In this document: piece after piece, positions 49,963 through 58,740 of the stretch
How positions within the stretch are numbered: the first letter of the stretch is position 1
How the letters are laid out: each line of letters opens with the position of its first letter
From: Lentisphaeria bacterium
GTDB taxonomy: Bacteria > Verrucomicrobiota > Lentisphaeria > Victivallales > Victivallaceae
Assembly: GCA_018265615.1 (NCBI GenBank)
Contig: JABLYX010000003.1
Coordinates: 1-64,000, forward strand
DNA: 64,000 nucleotides
Direction of reading: 5' to 3'
Translations under genes and position numbers: made by a program
The notes under the pieces: generated by a model
Databases searched by the model: none
Told to the model about the DNA's origin: nothing
The model's input: only the letters and a program-made list of their open reading frames with translations

Positions 49963-49993
49963 AAAAAACGGAGTTTGCATCCGCAAACGCCGT
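49963..49993 (-). terminator. Terminator hairpin between nrdD and nrdG
   Basis: Read leftward, ACGGCGTTTGC and GCAAACTCCGT form an 11-bp stem (one mismatch) with GGAT loop, then TTTTT. It is 41 bases after the nrdD stop and 27 before the nrdG GTG. It would lower nrdG relative to nrdD by partial termination. Confidence 0.75.
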
Positions 49994-50033
49994 TTTTTCC
50001 GCTTTACAGGTCTGTGCTTCGCAGCATTGCATT

Positions 50034-52367
50034 TCAGTTGAACCCGACTCCATGCTTGACGCGGGAGCGCTCTTCGGCCTGTTTCGCATTGTTGAAGCGC
50101 TCGAGTGTGCCGACCAGGTATCCCGTGATCCGGCGGATGCGCTCGAATTTCGGCATGCCCGGCTCTTCGTGACGGTGGCATTTCGGACAGGTTTCCCCGA
50201 TGATCCCGTTGTAGCCGCAGACCGGGTCACGGTCGACCGGATGGTTGATCGACCCGTAACCGATTCCGGCATCGTGCATCGCCCGGACAATCGCTTCGAA
50301 TGCTTCAAGGTTCTCCGCCGTGTCGCCGTCGAGCTCGACGTACGAAATGTGCCCGGCGTTCGTCAGCGCATGGTACGGCGCCTCCTTGCGGATCTTGTCG
50401 AACGCCGAAATCTTGTACCAGACCGGGACATGGAAGCTGTTCGTGTAATACTCCTTGTCGGTCACTCCCCTGATGACGCCGTATTTTGCCCGGTCGATCC
50501 GGATGAAGCGGCCCGAAAGCCCTTCCGCCGGTGTCGCAAGCAGCGTGTAATTCATGCCGGTCTGGGCCGAAAGGTCGTCGACGAACTTGCGCATCCTGCC
50601 GATGATCTCAAGCCCCCTTGCCTGCATTTCGTCGTTTTCGCCGTGATGGTGGCCGTAGAGCGCGGTCAGCGTTTCGGCAAGGCCGATGAAGCCGATCGAG
50701 AGCGTTCCATGCTTCAGGACTTCGCGGACCTCATCGTCCATGTCGAGCTTTTCGGAGTCGATCCAGACCCCCTGTCCCATGAGAAACGGGTAGTTGCGCA
50801 CCTTTTTGCGCGCCTGGATTTCAAAGCGGTCGTTCAACTGGCCTACCACGAGGCGCATCATGTCATACAAACTGTCGAAGAACTTCTTCTCGTCGCCTTT
50901 CGCTTCGATCGCGAGGCGCGGCAGGTTGATCGACGTGAACGAAAGGTTGCCGCGGCCGTTCGTGATCTGCCGTTCGGTGTCGTGGACGTTGCCGATTACG
51001 CGGGTGCGGCAGCCCATGTATGCGATCTCCGTCTCGGGGTGGCCCGGCTTGTAATACTGCCTGTTGAACGGCGCGTCGACGAACGAGAAGTTCGGGAAGA
51101 GCCGCTTGGCCGAAACCCGGCACGCGAGCTTGAAGAGATCGTAATTCGGTTCGCCCGGATTGTAGTTGACCCCCTCCTTCACGCGGAAGATGTGGATCGG
51201 GAAGATCGGCGTTTCGCCGTGACCGAGCCCGGCTTCCGTCGCGAGCAGCACGTTCTTGATGACCATGCGCCCCTCCGGCGTCGTATCCATGCCGTAGTTG
51301 ATCGAGCTGAACGGGGTCTGGGCCCCGGCGCGGGAGTGCATCGTATTGAGGTTGTGGATCAGCGCTTCCATCGCCTGGAAGGTTGCTTTGTCTGTTTCCG
51401 GCCCGGAGTCGCGCAGGGCGAACTGCTGCACTTTGGCGGCGGTTTCGCCGCTGCCGAGCATTTCGGTCAGCCGGGCGAGCTCGCGCTCCTCGTAGCCGCG
51501 GTTCCCGCCGAGCTGCGGCCCGAAGTCGCTCTCCTCTTTGATTGCGGCAGCCATCTTCTTGAAGTCATCGAGCTTCAGATCCTTTTCCGGAGCGAGGATC
51601 TGGGAGGCCTTGAAGAGGTTCATCAGATAGAACTTCTTATAGCTTTTCGCCACGCCCGGAGCCAGGCCGTAATCGAAGTTGACGATCGACTGCCCGCCGT
51701 GCTGGTCGTTCTGGTTCGACTGGATCGCGATGCACGCCAGCGCCGAATAGCTCTGGATATCGTTCGGTTCGCGCAGGAAACCGTGGCCGGTCGAAAAGCC
51801 GCCCTTGAACAGCTTCAGCAGGTCGATCTGGCAGCAGGTCGTGGTCAGCGCGTAGAAGTCGAAGTCGTGGATATGGATGTCGCCGGAACGGTGCGCCTGC
51901 GCCTGTTCCGGGGTCAGCAGGTACTTCTCATAGTAGTCCTTCGCGCCTTCGCAGCCGTATTTCAGCATCACACCCATGGCGGTGTCGCCGTCGATGTTCG
52001 CATTGTCGCGCTTCATGTCCGATGCATTGGCGGCGGCGTTGGTCAGTTCGTCATAGATCTTCATAAGCCCGGTCTTCATCTCGCGCGTCCGGGTGCGCCC
52101 CGCGCGATAGAGGATGTACTGCTTCGCCACCGATTCATAACCGTTGCGCATCAGCGCGACTTCGACTGCGTCCTGGATATCCTCAACCTGCGGAATCCTG
52201 TCGTTGAGCTTTTCTTCGATGACTCTGCCGACCTCTTCGGCGATCCGCGGGGCGTCGGCGGGATTGCCTTCGCTCGATGCCGCCATCGCCTTTAAAATGG
52301 CGCCGGCGATCTTCGATTCGTCGTACAAAGCAATTCGCCCGTCGCGCTTTACGATATTTTTCAACAT
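50034..52367 (-). CDS. nrdD: Anaerobic ribonucleoside-triphosphate reductase
   Basis: 777 residues. N-terminal ATP-cone (about 4-95; IVKRDGRIALYDESKIAGAI), the large barrel domain, zinc-binding cysteines near the end (PVCGYNGIIGETCPKCHRHE) and the glycyl-radical loop RRITGYLVG with Gly749. It makes deoxynucleotides for DNA synthesis without oxygen. The start (ATG 52367) has GAGGAG upstream. Together with NrdG it shows strictly or facultatively anaerobic growth. Confidence 0.97.
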   Translation of the reverse strand: MLKNIVKRDGRIALYDESKIAGAILKAMAASSEGNPADAPRIAEEVGRVIEEKLNDRIPQVEDIQDAVEVALMRNGYESVAKQYILYRAGRTRTREMKTGLMKIYDELTNAAANASDMKRDNANIDGDTAMGVMLKYGCEGAKDYYEKYLLTPEQAQAHRSGDIHIHDFDFYALTTTCCQIDLLKLFKGGFSTGHGFLREPNDIQSYSALACIAIQSNQNDQHGGQSIVNFDYGLAPGVAKSYKKFYLMNLFKASQILAPEKDLKLDDFKKMAAAIKEESDFGPQLGGNRGYEERELARLTEMLGSGETAAKVQQFALRDSGPETDKATFQAMEALIHNLNTMHSRAGAQTPFSSINYGMDTTPEGRMVIKNVLLATEAGLGHGETPIFPIHIFRVKEGVNYNPGEPNYDLFKLACRVSAKRLFPNFSFVDAPFNRQYYKPGHPETEIAYMGCRTRVIGNVHDTERQITNGRGNLSFTSINLPRLAIEAKGDEKKFFDSLYDMMRLVVGQLNDRFEIQARKKVRNYPFLMGQGVWIDSEKLDMDDEVREVLKHGTLSIGFIGLAETLTALYGHHHGENDEMQARGLEIIGRMRKFVDDLSAQTGMNYTLLATPAEGLSGRFIRIDRAKYGVIRGVTDKEYYTNSFHVPVWYKISAFDKIRKEAPYHALTNAGHISYVELDGDTAENLEAFEAIVRAMHDAGIGYGSINHPVDRDPVCGYNGIIGETCPKCHRHEEPGMPKFERIRRITGYLVGTLERFNNAKQAEERSRVKHGVGFN

Positions 52368-52416
52368 AATAATTACTCCTCTGATTGCCCTGTCAATATC
52401 TTGTGGTCATGTTTTT

Positions 52417-52445
52417 AAAATAGCACTATGGATGGTATGCTTCAA
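52417..52445 (-). promoter_or_regulatory. Promoter of nrdD-nrdG
   Basis: Minus strand TTGAAG (52440-52445), 17-bp spacer, TATTTT (52417-52422), 50 bases before the ATG. A ACAAGATATTG stretch downstream is only weakly like an NrdR box. Confidence 0.6.
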
Positions 52446-52612
52446 GCGAAAACAGTAATTATTATCGAAAATATTTTTCCCCGGAAACACTTGCAATTTG
52501 CGAAAATCAGGCTCCCGGAAATGTGAGAAAGTTGTAAGTGTTGCATTTGACGAGAGTTTGCGATTTCAGGGATGATTTGTCCGGAGCGCTGAGGTTGCCG
52601 GAGTCGTGGAAA

Positions 52613-54007
52613 TTATTTTCCCCGCTGCGGCGGAGCGGAGCCTCTTCCGGCTTTTTCACCTGCCGCCGGAGGGCGGGGAACCGGATGGTAATGGTGCATG
52701 ACCCAGAAATAGGCGATGCCCATCGGGATGAGACCGCAGATCCAGGAAAAGGGGCCGGCGGCGCAGATTCCGACATATCCCCACCAGGCAGCCAGGAAGA
52801 ATGCGCCGAAGACGCGGGCGGCAAGCTCGCAGCCGACGGAGACGGTTGCGATGAATGCATGGCCCATGCCCTGCATGGCGTTCCGGAAGACGACGATCAG
52901 CGCGAGCAGAATGTAGGAGAATGAGTTGAAGAGCAGGAAGGTGCGGATCTTCTCATGCACCTCGGGGACGGCTTCCCCGACGAACAGGTAACTGAGCTCG
53001 CTGCTGAGCAGCAGCACGCCGGCACAGCCGACGGCGCAGATAATGGCGGAAATCACCATGCAGCTGTGTACGCCCTGCTGGATGCGGCTTTTGAAGCCGG
53101 CTCCGTAGTTCTGGGCGGAGAAGGTCGCGAGGGCGACTCCGAACGAGAAGATCGGCTGGATCGCGAGCTGGTCGACCTTGCAGCCGGCGGTGAAAGCCGC
53201 GATCGAATTCGCGCCGAGATTGTTGAGTGCCCACTGCTGCACGAACCCGCCGATCCCGAGGATCGCGAACTGCAGTGCCATGGGCAGCGCGACGCGGAGA
53301 TGCGCCAGGACGAAGGAGGGCTCGAAGATCCAGTCCCGCTTCCGCAGCCGCAGCAGCGGATATTTCCTGCGGGCGTAGACAAGGCATGCGATTCCGGCGA
53401 TGATCTGCGCCAGCACGGTCGCGGCGGCCACGCCGGGGACGCCCCAGCCGAGCTTCAGGATGAAATAGAGGTCGAGCGCCACATTGATCAGGCAGGCGAT
53501 GACGAGGAAGATCAGCGGCGTGACGCTGTCCCCGAACGCGCGGATGATGCCGGAGATCATGTTGTAGAAGACGGTCGCGCCGATTCCCCAGTAGATGACC
53601 GCGATATAGAGGTACGCCTCGCGCATCTGCTCCTCCGGAACCCGGATCAGCCGCAGCATCGGGCTGATCAGCGGAATTGCGACGGCCATATACAGCAGCG
53701 TCGCGACGAAGCAGAGCGTGAGGGAGATCGCGATCGACCGCCGGACCCGGACCATATCGTGCGCGCCGAAACGCTGCGCCGTGATGACCGCGAATCCGCT
53801 TGTGAGGCCGAAGAAGATGCCCATGGAGCTGAAGAAGAGCGGTCCGCTCGCGCCGAGCGCAGCAAGCGCGTTCACGCCGAGCGTCCTGCCGACGATGATG
53901 GTGTCGGAGACGTTGTAGAGCTGCTGGAACACGTTGCCGATCAGCAGCGGAATCGAAAAAAGCAGCAGGAGCCTGACGGGCGAACCCTGGGTCATATCCT
54001 TCATCAT
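52613..54007 (-). CDS. MATE-family efflux transporter
   Basis: 464 residues, about twelve membrane helices. N-terminal SIPLLIGNVFQQLYNVSDTIIVGR and GVNALAALGASGP are typical NorM/DinF-branch MATE; the second half repeats the pattern (GIGGFVQQWALNNLGANSIAAFT). It differs strongly from the MATE protein at 30957. Single gene between nrdD and an MFS transporter; substrate unknown. Confidence 0.9.
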   Translation of the reverse strand: MMKDMTQGSPVRLLLLFSIPLLIGNVFQQLYNVSDTIIVGRTLGVNALAALGASGPLFFSSMGIFFGLTSGFAVITAQRFGAHDMVRVRRSIAISLTLCFVATLLYMAVAIPLISPMLRLIRVPEEQMREAYLYIAVIYWGIGATVFYNMISGIIRAFGDSVTPLIFLVIACLINVALDLYFILKLGWGVPGVAAATVLAQIIAGIACLVYARRKYPLLRLRKRDWIFEPSFVLAHLRVALPMALQFAILGIGGFVQQWALNNLGANSIAAFTAGCKVDQLAIQPIFSFGVALATFSAQNYGAGFKSRIQQGVHSCMVISAIICAVGCAGVLLLSSELSYLFVGEAVPEVHEKIRTFLLFNSFSYILLALIVVFRNAMQGMGHAFIATVSVGCELAARVFGAFFLAAWWGYVGICAAGPFSWICGLIPMGIAYFWVMHHYHPVPRPPAAGEKAGRGSAPPQRGK

Positions 54008-54161
54008 AAGCCGTGGACCTTTTCAGTGTGTATGCGGCAGACGAAGTTCATGATTCCGATATCTCTGCGCGACGCGTATAAAATAGACGAATTTTCTGAA
54101 TATTCAAGAATTCCTTGCAGAAAAAGAAGAAAGACGTGTATGGCCCGAGACCGGAGCCGCG

Positions 54162-55340
54162 TCAGATTTTCTGCAGCGCGGGGCTGCCGCCCTGCTTTTT
54201 CTCTTTTCTGCGGATGTAAAACGACACGGAGGCGAACCCCAGCAGCACAATGCAGGCGCCGACCAGGGCGGGGTACCGGTAGCCGAGCCCGCTGCCGATG
54301 GGGAGCCCGCCGGCATAAGCGCCGATGGCGTTTCCGAAATTGAAGGCCACCTGCACGCTGGCGGCTCCCATCAGCTCGCCGCCGCGCGAATTCTGGAGAA
54401 GCAGCAGCTGCTGAGGTGCGGAAACCGCGAACAGGCTCGCGGCGCAGACGCACATCAGCACAACCGCCAGCCAGGAGACGGAAGCGCCCAGGAAAACGGC
54501 GACCAACCCGGCCGTCATGATGACCTGGGTGTATTTCACCACATGGGCATTGCCGTACCGGTCGGCCAGCCTGCCGCCGGCCAGGTTTCCGATCGTCATG
54601 CTCAGTCCGGCCAGCAGCATGATGAAGTCCATGCTGTTCTCACCGAATCCGGCGACGTGGATCATCAGCGGCGTGATGTAGCTGTACCAGCAGCACATGC
54701 CGGCGCTGCCGAACATGGTGGTGAAGATGATCAGCCACGGCGACAGGTGCTTCAGGAAACGGAACTGTCCTTTTAAACCGGTGCCGGGCAGGGCCGGCAG
54801 CGCCGGCAGCCATTTCCACAGGAAGTACAGCGTGAAGAGCCCCCATGCGCCGTTGAACAGGAAAGGTATGCGCCAGGACAAGGCGTTGCTCAGGTAGGTG
54901 CCGAGGGGGACTCCGACGAGGTTGGCGACCGTCATGCCGGAGACCATCAGCGCCACGGCCTGCGAGCTTTTTCCTTTTTCGGCCACTTTTTCCGCCACAA
55001 TGGAGCCTGCGCCGAAGAATGCGCCGTGCGGGAGCCCCGATATGAAACGCATCATCAGCATCATCCAGTAGCCGGACGAGGCCGCCGCGCAGAGGTTGCC
55101 GATGATGAAAATCATGACCAGGCCCAGCAGAATGCGCTTCAGCGGCCAGGAACGCGCAATCAGCACCATTCCCGGCGCTCCCACGCATACGCCCAGGGCG
55201 TAGGCGGCGATAAAGTGCCCCGCCTGCGGAATTGTGACATGCAGGGCTTCGGCCACGTCGGGCAGAATGCCCATCATGATAAACTCGGCGATTCCCAGCC
55301 CCAATGTGCCGAATGCCAGTGCGATCAGACTTTTTTTCAT
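54162..55340 (-). CDS. MFS transporter (AraJ-like sugar/drug efflux)
   Basis: 392 residues with twelve predicted helices. N-terminal LAFGTLGLGIAEFIMMGILP and the central GRLADRYGNAHVVKYTQ loop (Asp and Arg of the MFS A-motif) match the DHA1/AraJ subgroup that exports sugars or drugs with H+. Length normal. It is not in an operon; the 154 bases before the MATE gene contain a possible leftward promoter for that gene. Confidence 0.88.
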   Translation of the reverse strand: MKKSLIALAFGTLGLGIAEFIMMGILPDVAEALHVTIPQAGHFIAAYALGVCVGAPGMVLIARSWPLKRILLGLVMIFIIGNLCAAASSGYWMMLMMRFISGLPHGAFFGAGSIVAEKVAEKGKSSQAVALMVSGMTVANLVGVPLGTYLSNALSWRIPFLFNGAWGLFTLYFLWKWLPALPALPGTGLKGQFRFLKHLSPWLIIFTTMFGSAGMCCWYSYITPLMIHVAGFGENSMDFIMLLAGLSMTIGNLAGGRLADRYGNAHVVKYTQVIMTAGLVAVFLGASVSWLAVVLMCVCAASLFAVSAPQQLLLLQNSRGGELMGAASVQVAFNFGNAIGAYAGGLPIGSGLGYRYPALVGACIVLLGFASVSFYIRRKEKKQGGSPALQKI

Positions 55341-55755
55341 GAATTCTTATCCAGGGATTGCCGGCAGATCCGGCGATACGGTTTTTCTTTGGAGGGAGTT
55401 GCTGTTTTCGTAATAATCCATATATACGATACAGCACTATCTGCTTTTTTGCAACTGTCCGGAACCGGGGAACCGGTCATAAAAATCATGGAAAAGCGAA
55501 CGCGAAGCGCAAATGAAAGCCGTCCGTCCCGCGTGATCCGCAAAAACAGAAACTTCCCTGACGGCCGTGAATCATCAGCTCGTGAGAAGGCCGCAGGCGG
55601 GAGCATTGTGAAGCAAGCGGACTGCCGGAGGATGGGGCCTCCGGGAAGTACCCGAAGCCCGGCAAAGGCGGGACCCGCAAAAAGCGAAGGGTGGCAACTT
55701 CCCGGGGAATCGGCGAAGTGCCCCCTTCAAGTCCCGGGCCTCGCGGCACGGCAGG
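55341..55755. other. 415-bp gap without a supported gene, with hairpins
   Basis: No reading frame here has a ribosome site or family resemblance. A perfect hairpin CCGGAGG-N6-CCTCCGG lies at 55625-55644, and GC-rich inverted patches follow to 55755. The composition (many CGG/GCC repeats) resembles an intergenic repeat or a structured RNA, but I cannot prove either. The leftward promoter of the MFS gene should lie in 55341-55440. Confidence 0.4.
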
Positions 55756-56328
55756 TCAGTAAATGCCGCTGATGGTGGCTGAACCGAGCAGGTGGCCGGA
55801 CATGGCGTTCAGCAGTTCGTTCATGGCGAATCCGTCTTCGAGCGGGAGCATGATGTCGAGCGCATAGACGGTCAGGTGATACCGGTGCGGAGCGTTCGGC
55901 GGGACCATGCCGCCGTAAACGGAGGCGGCGGCGCGGCTGACGGCGTTCCGTCCGAGGAGCGGAGCGCCCCAGCTGTTCATGCCCTGCACGAAATCCGAAC
56001 TGTCGGCGACCGAAGCGTTCTCCGGAAGCTCGCGGCGGATGATGTTGGCCGCCAGCCAGTGGATCCAGCAGAAGCCGGTTACCGGAATCGCGTCGTAATC
56101 GAGCAGCGTCAGGGCGAATGACACGGCATTTTCGGGGGCGCTTTCGATTTTGACCGGCAGCGAACGCATGGGGATTCCTGCGACGTTGTCTGAGCCGTTG
56201 ACGCCGAAACGCGCGTCGATGATTCCGTCGCGGATTCCATCGGAGCTGATGCGCACGGGGGCGTTTTCGGGGGAATTGCGCCAGGCGGCGCAACCCGGGA
56301 CCAGTGTGATTTCCTGAATTTTCCTCAT
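55756..56328 (-). CDS. YbhB/YbcL-like (PEBP/RKIP) family protein
   Basis: 190 residues from the ATG at 56328 with AAGGAGGAG directly upstream. The phosphatidylethanolamine-binding-protein fold is shown by ALTLLDYDAI followed by GFCWIHWLAANI (the ligand-pocket His and Trp), GMNSWGAPLLG and the closing PHRYHLTVYALDIMLPL. Bacterial YbhB proteins are cytoplasmic or periplasmic and have no settled role. The N-terminus is a little longer than E. coli YbhB. Confidence 0.85.
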   Translation of the reverse strand: MRKIQEITLVPGCAAWRNSPENAPVRISSDGIRDGIIDARFGVNGSDNVAGIPMRSLPVKIESAPENAVSFALTLLDYDAIPVTGFCWIHWLAANIIRRELPENASVADSSDFVQGMNSWGAPLLGRNAVSRAAASVYGGMVPPNAPHRYHLTVYALDIMLPLEDGFAMNELLNAMSGHLLGSATISGIY

Positions 56329-56404
56329 TTTTCTCCTCCTTGAAATCAGAATTTCCTCTCTACAGGAAAATAACACACGAATGGCAAAATTGCAAATCGG
56401 CGCA

Positions 56405-56564
56405 GTGTGCAAGTTTATGCAGTAGCGGACGGCTTGCCGTCCGCGGGTTCAGAGCCCCCGGCCCTGGCGGATTCCAAAGGCGCGGAGCCTTTGGCCGTCG
56501 GAGACACCCGCTCGCGCCGAAGGCGGAGCTTTCTCCGTGGGTATCATTCAAGAAACTTGCACAC
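56405..56564. repeat. 160-bp element bounded by 12-bp perfect inverted repeats
   Basis: GTGTGCAAGTTT (56405-56416) and AAACTTGCACAC (56553-56564) are exact complements. Inside are two strong hairpins, GCGGACGGC-TT-GCCGTCCGC (56425-56444) and CCAAAGGC-N5-GCCTTTGG (56474-56494). It lies between the YbhB-like gene and the 3' end of the lysR-type gene. It could be a MITE or a structured RNA; no target duplication was seen. Confidence 0.6.
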
Positions 56565-56580
56565 AGCGTAAATCGGGAAA

Positions 56581-57459
56581 TTACGCCTTCCGGCAGAACG
56601 CGATGAACTCCTCGGCAAAGCGCAGATTCTGTTCCGGGAGATGGATGAAATGCAGTTCCCGCGAGATGGGCCCCTCTGTGAAGCGGCCGCACTCGAGCCA
56701 CCCCGCCGCGAGCTCGTCCCGGACCGCGAGTGTGGAAATGACCGTGATGCCAAGCCCCTGCCGGACGAAGAGCTTCAGCGCGTCGAAACTGTTGACCTCG
56801 AGGACGGAGCGCGGATCCGGCTCCGGCAGGCCGCAGGTCTTCAGATAGCGTTCGAAATAATACCGTGTGCCGGAGCCGATTTCCCGCAGGATGAGCCGCT
56901 TTCCGCGGCGGATGTATTCCGCGAGCGAAAACTCCGGGGGAAACAGGCCCGGGGCGAAAGCCGGAATCAGCTCGTCCCGGCAGAATGGGGTCGAAAAGAA
57001 ATATTTCTGTTCGAACGGCCCCTCCACCAGCGCCACATCGAGCTTATGGGCGGAGAGCAGCTCTTCGATTCCGCGCGTGTTCGCTATCTTCAGGTCGAGA
57101 CTGTTCTCCGGGTGGCGCTTCATATATTCCGCCATCAGCCCGGGCAGCAGGTATCCGCCGGCGGTCAGGGTTCCGCCGATGCTGAAGTGACGCACGCCCG
57201 CCGCTGCACACTGCACGGTGCGGACGAGTTTCTCCGCATCGGAGAACAGCTGTTCGCACTCCGCCGCCAGCGCTTTGCCGGCGGGAGTCAGCGTCACGCG
57301 CCGTCCGTCCCGGATGAACAGTTGCGCCCCCAGCTGCTTTTCCAGCTGCGCAAGCTGGTGGGTCACATTCGGCTGGCTCATCCCGAGCGCCGTCGCGGCC
57401 TCCGTGAAATTCCGCAGCAGCGCCGCCGTGCGGAAAATCTCAAGTTTCCGGTCAATCAT
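56581..57459 (-). CDS. LysR-family transcriptional regulator (YeiE-like context)
   Basis: 292 residues from the ATG at 57459 (GGGA upstream; the ATG at 57483 adds eight residues). N-terminal HTH MSQPNVTHQLAQLEKQLGAQLF, then a two-lobed effector domain (about 90-290). Divergently transcribed from a YeiH-type transporter gene, as in E. coli yeiE-yeiH. LysR proteins usually activate the divergent gene and repress their own, binding a dyad between them; the palindrome at 57524-57537 is the likely site. The effector is unknown. Confidence 0.92.
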   Translation of the reverse strand: MIDRKLEIFRTAALLRNFTEAATALGMSQPNVTHQLAQLEKQLGAQLFIRDGRRVTLTPAGKALAAECEQLFSDAEKLVRTVQCAAAGVRHFSIGGTLTAGGYLLPGLMAEYMKRHPENSLDLKIANTRGIEELLSAHKLDVALVEGPFEQKYFFSTPFCRDELIPAFAPGLFPPEFSLAEYIRRGKRLILREIGSGTRYYFERYLKTCGLPEPDPRSVLEVNSFDALKLFVRQGLGITVISTLAVRDELAAGWLECGRFTEGPISRELHFIHLPEQNLRFAEEFIAFCRKA

Positions 57460-57523
57460 CTTTTCCCGTCTCTTCCGTTCCATGCCGTCTGTCTGCCGTT
57501 TACTATATAACTATAAATTTTAT

Positions 57524-57537
57524 TTATCAATTGATAA
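57524..57537. promoter_or_regulatory. LysR-type operator between divergent genes
   Basis: TTATCAATTGATAA is a perfect 14-bp palindrome containing the T-N11-A signature, placed between the regulator start (57459) and the transporter start (57611). Confidence 0.6.
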
Positions 57538-57610
57538 TCGGCAATAATTTTAATTTTGGGACGAAGCGGGTATATTATACAGCAACATTCCAAAATAAAA
57601 GGAGCCGGGC

Positions 57611-58597
57611 ATGGGACCGAACATCGAGTTTCGCATCAAACAGGGAGTTTTTCTGGCGCTTGCCGCCGCATTCTTCATTCTGCCGTGGGTCTTTCCGGCG
57701 CTTCGCAATCATGCTCCGGGGATCGCGGTGATCTGCGGCGTGATTTTCGCGGTGGCGTGGGGGAATCCGTATGAGGCGGTCACGGCAAAGCTCACCTCTC
57801 CGCTGCTCGGGGCCGCGATCGTCGGCATGGGCTGCGGCATGAACCTGGTTGAAGTGCTGCGGGCAGGGGCCCACGGCATGGTCTACACATTCGTCGGCAT
57901 TGCGATGGGGCTCGGGCTCGGCGTTTTGCTCGGAAAGCGGCTCGGGCTGCAGAAGAACACGATGTATCTCATCAGTGTCGGAACCTCGATCTGCGGCGGC
58001 AGCGCGATTGCGGCGGCGGCCCCGGTTCTCAAAGCGAAGGCGCACGATATCGCAATCGCTTCGGCGGTGGTTTTCACGCTGAACGCCGTGGCGCTGCTGG
58101 TGTTCCCGGCGGTCGGGCACGCCCTCGGCATGAGCCAGTATCAGTTCGGCTACTGGTCCGCGCTCGGCATCCACGACACGAGCTCCGTGGTCGGCGCGTC
58201 GATGGCATACGGCCCGGAGGCGCTTGAAATCGGCACGACCGTGAAGCTTGCGCGGGCTCTCTGGATCATCCCGGTCACGATGTTCCTCTCGATGTTCGTC
58301 GCTGAAGCGGCCGAAGGTGAGAAGCGGAAGATCCGGTTCAAGGTTCCGTGGTTCATCCCGGGTTTCCTCATCGCTTCCGCGTTCGTGACCTGGATCCCTG
58401 TGACCGCGGACGCCGGCCACTTCCTCAAAGAGGTATCCAAGTACATGATGATCGTGACGCTGTTCCTCATCGGGGCGAACCTGAACCGCGCCAAGCTGAA
58501 GGAGCTCGGCCTGAAGCCGGTCATCCACGGCGTGGTCCTCTGGATCATCCTGGCGTCGGTCTGGTGTGCGGCGATCCACTTCAACCTGATCCGCTGA
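57611..58597 (+). CDS. YeiH-family (UPF0324) putative sulfate/sulfonate-related exporter
   Basis: 328 residues, about ten membrane helices. Signature sequences for the family are GVIFAVAWGNP, GAAIVGMGCGMNL, the central GTSICGGSAIAAAAPVLKA and GIHDTSSVVGAS. Function in E. coli is not settled; the family has been called sulfate exporter. AAAGGAG upstream. Terminated by the palindrome at 58615. Confidence 0.9.
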   Translation: MGPNIEFRIKQGVFLALAAAFFILPWVFPALRNHAPGIAVICGVIFAVAWGNPYEAVTAKLTSPLLGAAIVGMGCGMNLVEVLRAGAHGMVYTFVGIAMGLGLGVLLGKRLGLQKNTMYLISVGTSICGGSAIAAAAPVLKAKAHDIAIASAVVFTLNAVALLVFPAVGHALGMSQYQFGYWSALGIHDTSSVVGASMAYGPEALEIGTTVKLARALWIIPVTMFLSMFVAEAAEGEKRKIRFKVPWFIPGFLIASAFVTWIPVTADAGHFLKEVSKYMMIVTLFLIGANLNRAKLKELGLKPVIHGVVLWIILASVWCAAIHFNLIR

Positions 58598-58614
58598 TTC
58601 CGTAATCGCAGAAC

Positions 58615-58648
58615 GCCCGCGGGATGCAGCCGGCTGCATCCCGCGGGC
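58615..58648 (+). terminator. 34-bp perfect palindrome after the YeiH-type gene
   Basis: GCCCGCGGGATGCAGCC followed at once by its exact complement, with T-rich DNA (GCTGTTGTTCC) after it; a strong hairpin 18 bases past the stop. Confidence 0.75.
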
Positions 58649-58740
58649 GCTGTTGTTCCGGGTTTCCGCCGTTTTATTTTTCTCTCCGGGTGAAAACCGC
58701 TTTTTCCGGTGTATATTATGCGATCACACCGGAGAATACC

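Noticed and set aside
49866..52295. Plus-strand frame of about 810 codons over nrdD
   Set aside because: nrdD on the other strand has a complete ATP cone, zinc site and glycyl-radical loop.
52368..52460. NrdR boxes upstream of nrdD
   Set aside because: Only one weak match (ACAAGATATTG) was visible, not the spaced pair expected for NrdR.
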